Assembly (NCBI RefSeq): GCF_009687865.1
Contig: NZ_BLAE01000011.1
Location: 146,774 to 210,773 of the forward strand
Length of the DNA stretch: 64,000 nucleotides
From: Acrocarpospora macrocephala
GTDB lineage: Bacteria; Actinomycetota; Actinomycetes; Streptosporangiales; Streptosporangiaceae
Direction: 5' to 3'
Shown: piece by piece, positions 61,751-64,000 of the stretch
How positions within the stretch are numbered: position 1 is the stretch's first letter
Layout of the letters: every line of letters starts with the position of its first letter
Position numbers and translations under genes: made by a program
Notes under the pieces: model-generated
Database searches by the model: none
What the model was told of the DNA's origin: nothing
What the model saw: only the letters and a program-made list of their open reading frames with translations

Positions 61751-63331
61751 GTGCGGGTCACCCCCTTGGCCGTACCGCTCACCGCGGTCGGGTACGGCTT
61801 CGCGACGGTCGCGGTGCTCGCCGACGTGGACCCGGAAACCAGGTATCCCGTCGCGGTGACCGTCATGACGGCCCTCTTCCTGTTCGCGGCCGGTGCCGTC
61901 AGCCGGCGAGGAGCCGCGTACGCCGGCGGGTTGTGCTGGCTGGCGCCGATCTGGATCGCCGGCGGCCCGTCCTGGGCCAGGAGCGCCGCGATGGTCGCGG
62001 TTCCCTTCCTGCTCCCCGCCGCCGCCCACCTGACGCTGCGACGGCCCCCGATCGCGGCCTACACGATCACCGCACTGCTGGCGGTGGGCCGCACGCTCGT
62101 ATACGACCCGTTCTACGACCCCGATTGCTGGCGGCTCTGCGACAACATCCTCCCGGCGTTCCCGAACCAGGCGGCGGCCGAGTGGCTGAGCACCTCCTGG
62201 GCCGCCTTCGCGGTGGTGTTCGGCGTCGCGGCGACCACCCGCGCCATCCAGGACCACCGGCGGATGACCCCCGTCGCCCGCCGCGTGCGCGGGCTCCCCC
62301 TGCCGCCCGGCGCTGTGGCGACGGCGACGTTCGCCTGCTACGGCACGGCGCTGCTCCTCGGCCCGGCCGAACGCCCGGACAACCCCCTCTACCTCGCGAT
62401 CTTCTTCGCCCAAGCCGCCGCGCTCTGCTGCCTCGCCGCGGCCGTCATCTGGACGACCGTCGCGGGATGGCTCAGGCGGGCCGCGGTGGGACGCCTGGCC
62501 GACGACCTCGGCTCCGCGTCCCTACAGGCGGCCCTCGGCCGGGTGACCGGCGATCCGTCCCTGACCGTCGCCTACTGGCTGCCCAGTTACGGACGCTACG
62601 TGGACAGCCGGGGCGCCGAAGTCCCCGCCGAACCGGAGCAGGGGCAGGCGGTGACCTCCATCGTCAGGGAGGGCCAGCCCGTGGCGCTGATCGCGCACGA
62701 CCCCGGCAGCCGGGAACTCACCGAGCGCATCGGCCCGGCGGCCCGGCTCGCCATCGACAACGAGCGGCTGCGCGCGGAGGTGCTGGCCCAGATCGCGGAC
62801 CTGCGTGCCTCCCGGACCCGCGTCGTGGCGGCGGGCGACGACGCGCGCCGCAGACTCGAACGCGACCTGCACGACGGCGCGCAACAGCGCCTGCTCGCGG
62901 TGGCCTTCGAGCTCAGGCTCGCCGGGGATCCCGCGGTCGACACGGTGCTCCAGGCGCTGGGGGAACTCCGGGAGCTGGCCCACGGCATCTTCCCCGTCAT
63001 CCTCGAGGAGACCGGAATCGAGGGCGCGTTGTGGTCGCTCGCCGACCGGGCGCCGTTCCCGGTCGAGATCTCCGAACTCCCCGGCGTACGCTTCCCGCCC
63101 GCCGTCGAGCGGGCCGTCTACCTGATCGCGGACCACTTGGCGAAAGCGGCCACGGGACCGCTGAACCTGCGCGTGGAAGCCCGGGAAGACGTGCTCACCC
63201 TGGAGGCGACGGGAGCCGTCCCCCGCCTGCCCGGCCACCTCGGCGACCGCGCGGGCGCCCTCAGCGGCCGGGTGACGGCGACCGCCGATCACATCCGCGT
63301 GGAGATTCCCCTCGCCGGGGCTACGATGTGA
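61751..63331 (+). CDS. NarL-type histidine kinase with intact His motif and degenerate ATPase domain
   Basis: The 526-residue membrane protein has about eight N-terminal helices (1-240) and a linker with [11 protein letters not shown] that matches the kinase at 58683. The dimerisation motif is canonical: [15 protein letters not shown] with H374. The ATPase domain is worn down: where the N box should stand is [12 protein letters not shown], and no D-x-G or G2 loop is seen before the V-E-I-P-L end. It can accept phosphate but probably not bind ATP. The start is GTG 61751. A NarL regulator follows. Confidence 0.88.
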   Translation: MRVTPLAVPLTAVGYGFATVAVLADVDPETRYPVAVTVMTALFLFAAGAVSRRGAAYAGGLCWLAPIWIAGGPSWARSAAMVAVPFLLPAAAHLTLRRPPIAAYTITALLAVGRTLVYDPFYDPDCWRLCDNILPAFPNQAAAEWLSTSWAAFAVVFGVAATTRAIQDHRRMTPVARRVRGLPLPPGAVATATFACYGTALLLGPAERPDNPLYLAIFFAQAAALCCLAAAVIWTTVAGWLRRAAVGRLADDLGSASLQAALGRVTGDPSLTVAYWLPSYGRYVDSRGAEVPAEPEQGQAVTSIVREGQPVALIAHDPGSRELTERIGPAARLAIDNERLRAEVLAQIADLRASRTRVVAAGDDARRRLERDLHDGAQQRLLAVAFELRLAGDPAVDTVLQALGELRELAHGIFPVILEETGIEGALWSLADRAPFPVEISELPGVRFPPAVERAVYLIADHLAKAATGPLNLRVEAREDVLTLEATGAVPRLPGHLGDRAGALSGRVTATADHIRVEIPLAGATM

Positions 63332-63354
63332 GCCCCCATGTGAGCGGAGATCTC

Positions 63355-64000
63355 ATGCGCGTGGTGGTGGCGGATGACTCGCTGCTGACCCGGGCCGGCG
63401 TGGCGTACCTCCTCAAGCAGTCCGGTTATACCGTGGCCGCGGAGGTGGACGACGCCGGCACGCTCCTGGCGGCCGTGCGCGCGGAGGAACCCGACCTGGT
63501 CGTGGTCGACATCCGGATGCCCCCGACCCACACCGACGAGGGGCTGGTCGCCGCCGAACGCATCAGGGCCGACCATCCGCGCGTCGGCGTGCTCGTGCTC
63601 TCGCAGTACGTCGAGCCCGCCTACGCGATGCGCCTCCTGCGCGACCACCCGGAACGCGTCGGCTACCTCCTCAAGGAACGCGTCTTCGACCAGGCCATCC
63701 TGGTCGACGCGCTCCGCCGCCTCGCCGACGGCGAAACGGTCATCGACCCCACGATCGTCTCCCGGCTCCTGGGCAGGCAGCGCGCGAAGGACCCCCTCGC
63801 GGCCCTGACCGCCCGCGAGCGCGAGGTGCTCGCCCTGCTCGCGGAAGGCCTGTCGAACAAGGCCATCGCCGCCCGCCTCACCATCACGGAACGCACCGTG
63901 GAGGCGCACGTGGCGCAGATCTTCGGCAAGCTGGGCCTGCTCGACGACCCGAGCTCGCATCGCCGGGTCCTCGCCGTCCTCGCCTTCATCCGCTCGGGCG
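63355..64000 (+). CDS. NarL/LuxR-type response regulator (cut by window end)
   Basis: About 215 residues are visible. They comprise a receiver with D7-D8 and phospho-acceptor D52 (V-V-D-I-R-M-P), a Lys in L-L-K-E, then the LuxR-type helix-turn-helix L-T-A-R-E-R-E-V-L and [21 protein letters not shown]. It is the DNA-binding output of the signalling cluster. ATG 63355 has GGAG five bases upstream and lies 23 bp after the kinase stop. The C-terminus runs past position 64000. Confidence 0.92.
   Translation, partial: MRVVVADDSLLTRAGVAYLLKQSGYTVAAEVDDAGTLLAAVRAEEPDLVVVDIRMPPTHTDEGLVAAERIRADHPRVGVLVLSQYVEPAYAMRLLRDHPERVGYLLKERVFDQAILVDALRRLADGETVIDPTIVSRLLGRQRAKDPLAALTAREREVLALLAEGLSNKAIAARLTITERTVEAHVAQIFGKLGLLDDPSSHRRVLAVLAFIRSG

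Noticed and set aside
1-64000. CRISPR arrays, rRNA, tRNA, IS elements or prophage modules
   Set aside because: No regularly spaced repeats, transposase, integrase or phage structural genes, and no recognisable stable RNA gene were seen by reading both strands.

Overview
This window is high-GC, actinomycete-type DNA with mostly GC-ending codons, many GTG and some TTG starts, and short overlaps between genes. The gene set fits a filamentous, soil-type actinobacterium, and I infer the Streptosporangiaceae or a relative. It includes an FxSxx-COOH RiPP locus, NB-ARC/TPR and NACHT STAND proteins, a class F sortase beside a DUF4397 protein, a REC-SpoIIE phosphatase, a CGNR regulator and a PASTA-less Ser/Thr kinase with a beta-propeller. 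No rRNA, tRNA, CRISPR array or insertion sequence was recognised.

Layout. 0-5.1 kb (minus strand): methylmalonyl-CoA mutase (mutA, and mutB cut by the window edge), a PGRP-type amidase, mtnA and an amidase-signature hydrolase. 5.4-11.9 kb: a NACHT protein that carries an FGE-like stretch, a DUF5925-type AAA ATPase, an alpha/beta hydrolase and a wrecked Nramp transporter. 12-22 kb: an M20 peptidase, then a complete FxSxx-COOH system. That system has a 51-residue precursor ending in F-Q-S-S-I, a radical SAM/SPASM enzyme fused to a HEXXH hydroxylase-like domain, an AAC(3)-fold acetyltransferase, TIR-like FxsC and ParA/TIR/NB-ARC/TPR FxsT. 22-29 kb: an alpha/beta hydrolase, a two-gene SIR2 plus nSTAND operon, and a second FxsT-like NB-ARC/TPR protein. 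29.5-36 kb: an MFS exporter, an unknown membrane-anchored protein, DUF4397 plus sortase F, a Ser/Thr kinase and a DUF4253 protein. 36-46 kb: a very large secreted GH87-like glucanase, a CGNR regulator, a GH10 enzyme, a GNAT, and a glycosyltransferase/XRE pair. 46-56 kb: a REC-GAF-SpoIIE phosphatase with a decayed copy of its receiver upstream, a ChaB-like protein, a serine hydrolase, a zinc-type ArsR/CDF/ZIP locus, a DivIVA-domain protein, an M8-like metalloprotease, an LLM oxidoreductase and Hsp20. 56-64 kb: a divergent TetR/P450 pair with a tandem operator, then a signalling cluster of two histidine kinases, two response regulators and an orphan TRAP-type binding lipoprotein.

Two systems stand out. 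The first is the 13.6-29 kb block. It joins a cyclophane-type RiPP (precursor, maturase and probable tailoring acetyltransferase) to proteins built from TIR, SIR2 and STAND modules, and it holds two FxsT-type proteins with the same C-terminal PQPI tail. The second is the 58.3-64 kb signalling cluster. One kinase has an intact ATP-binding domain but a glutamine in place of the phospho-accepting histidine. The other has the histidine motif but a degenerate ATPase domain. Together they look like one kinase split over two proteins.
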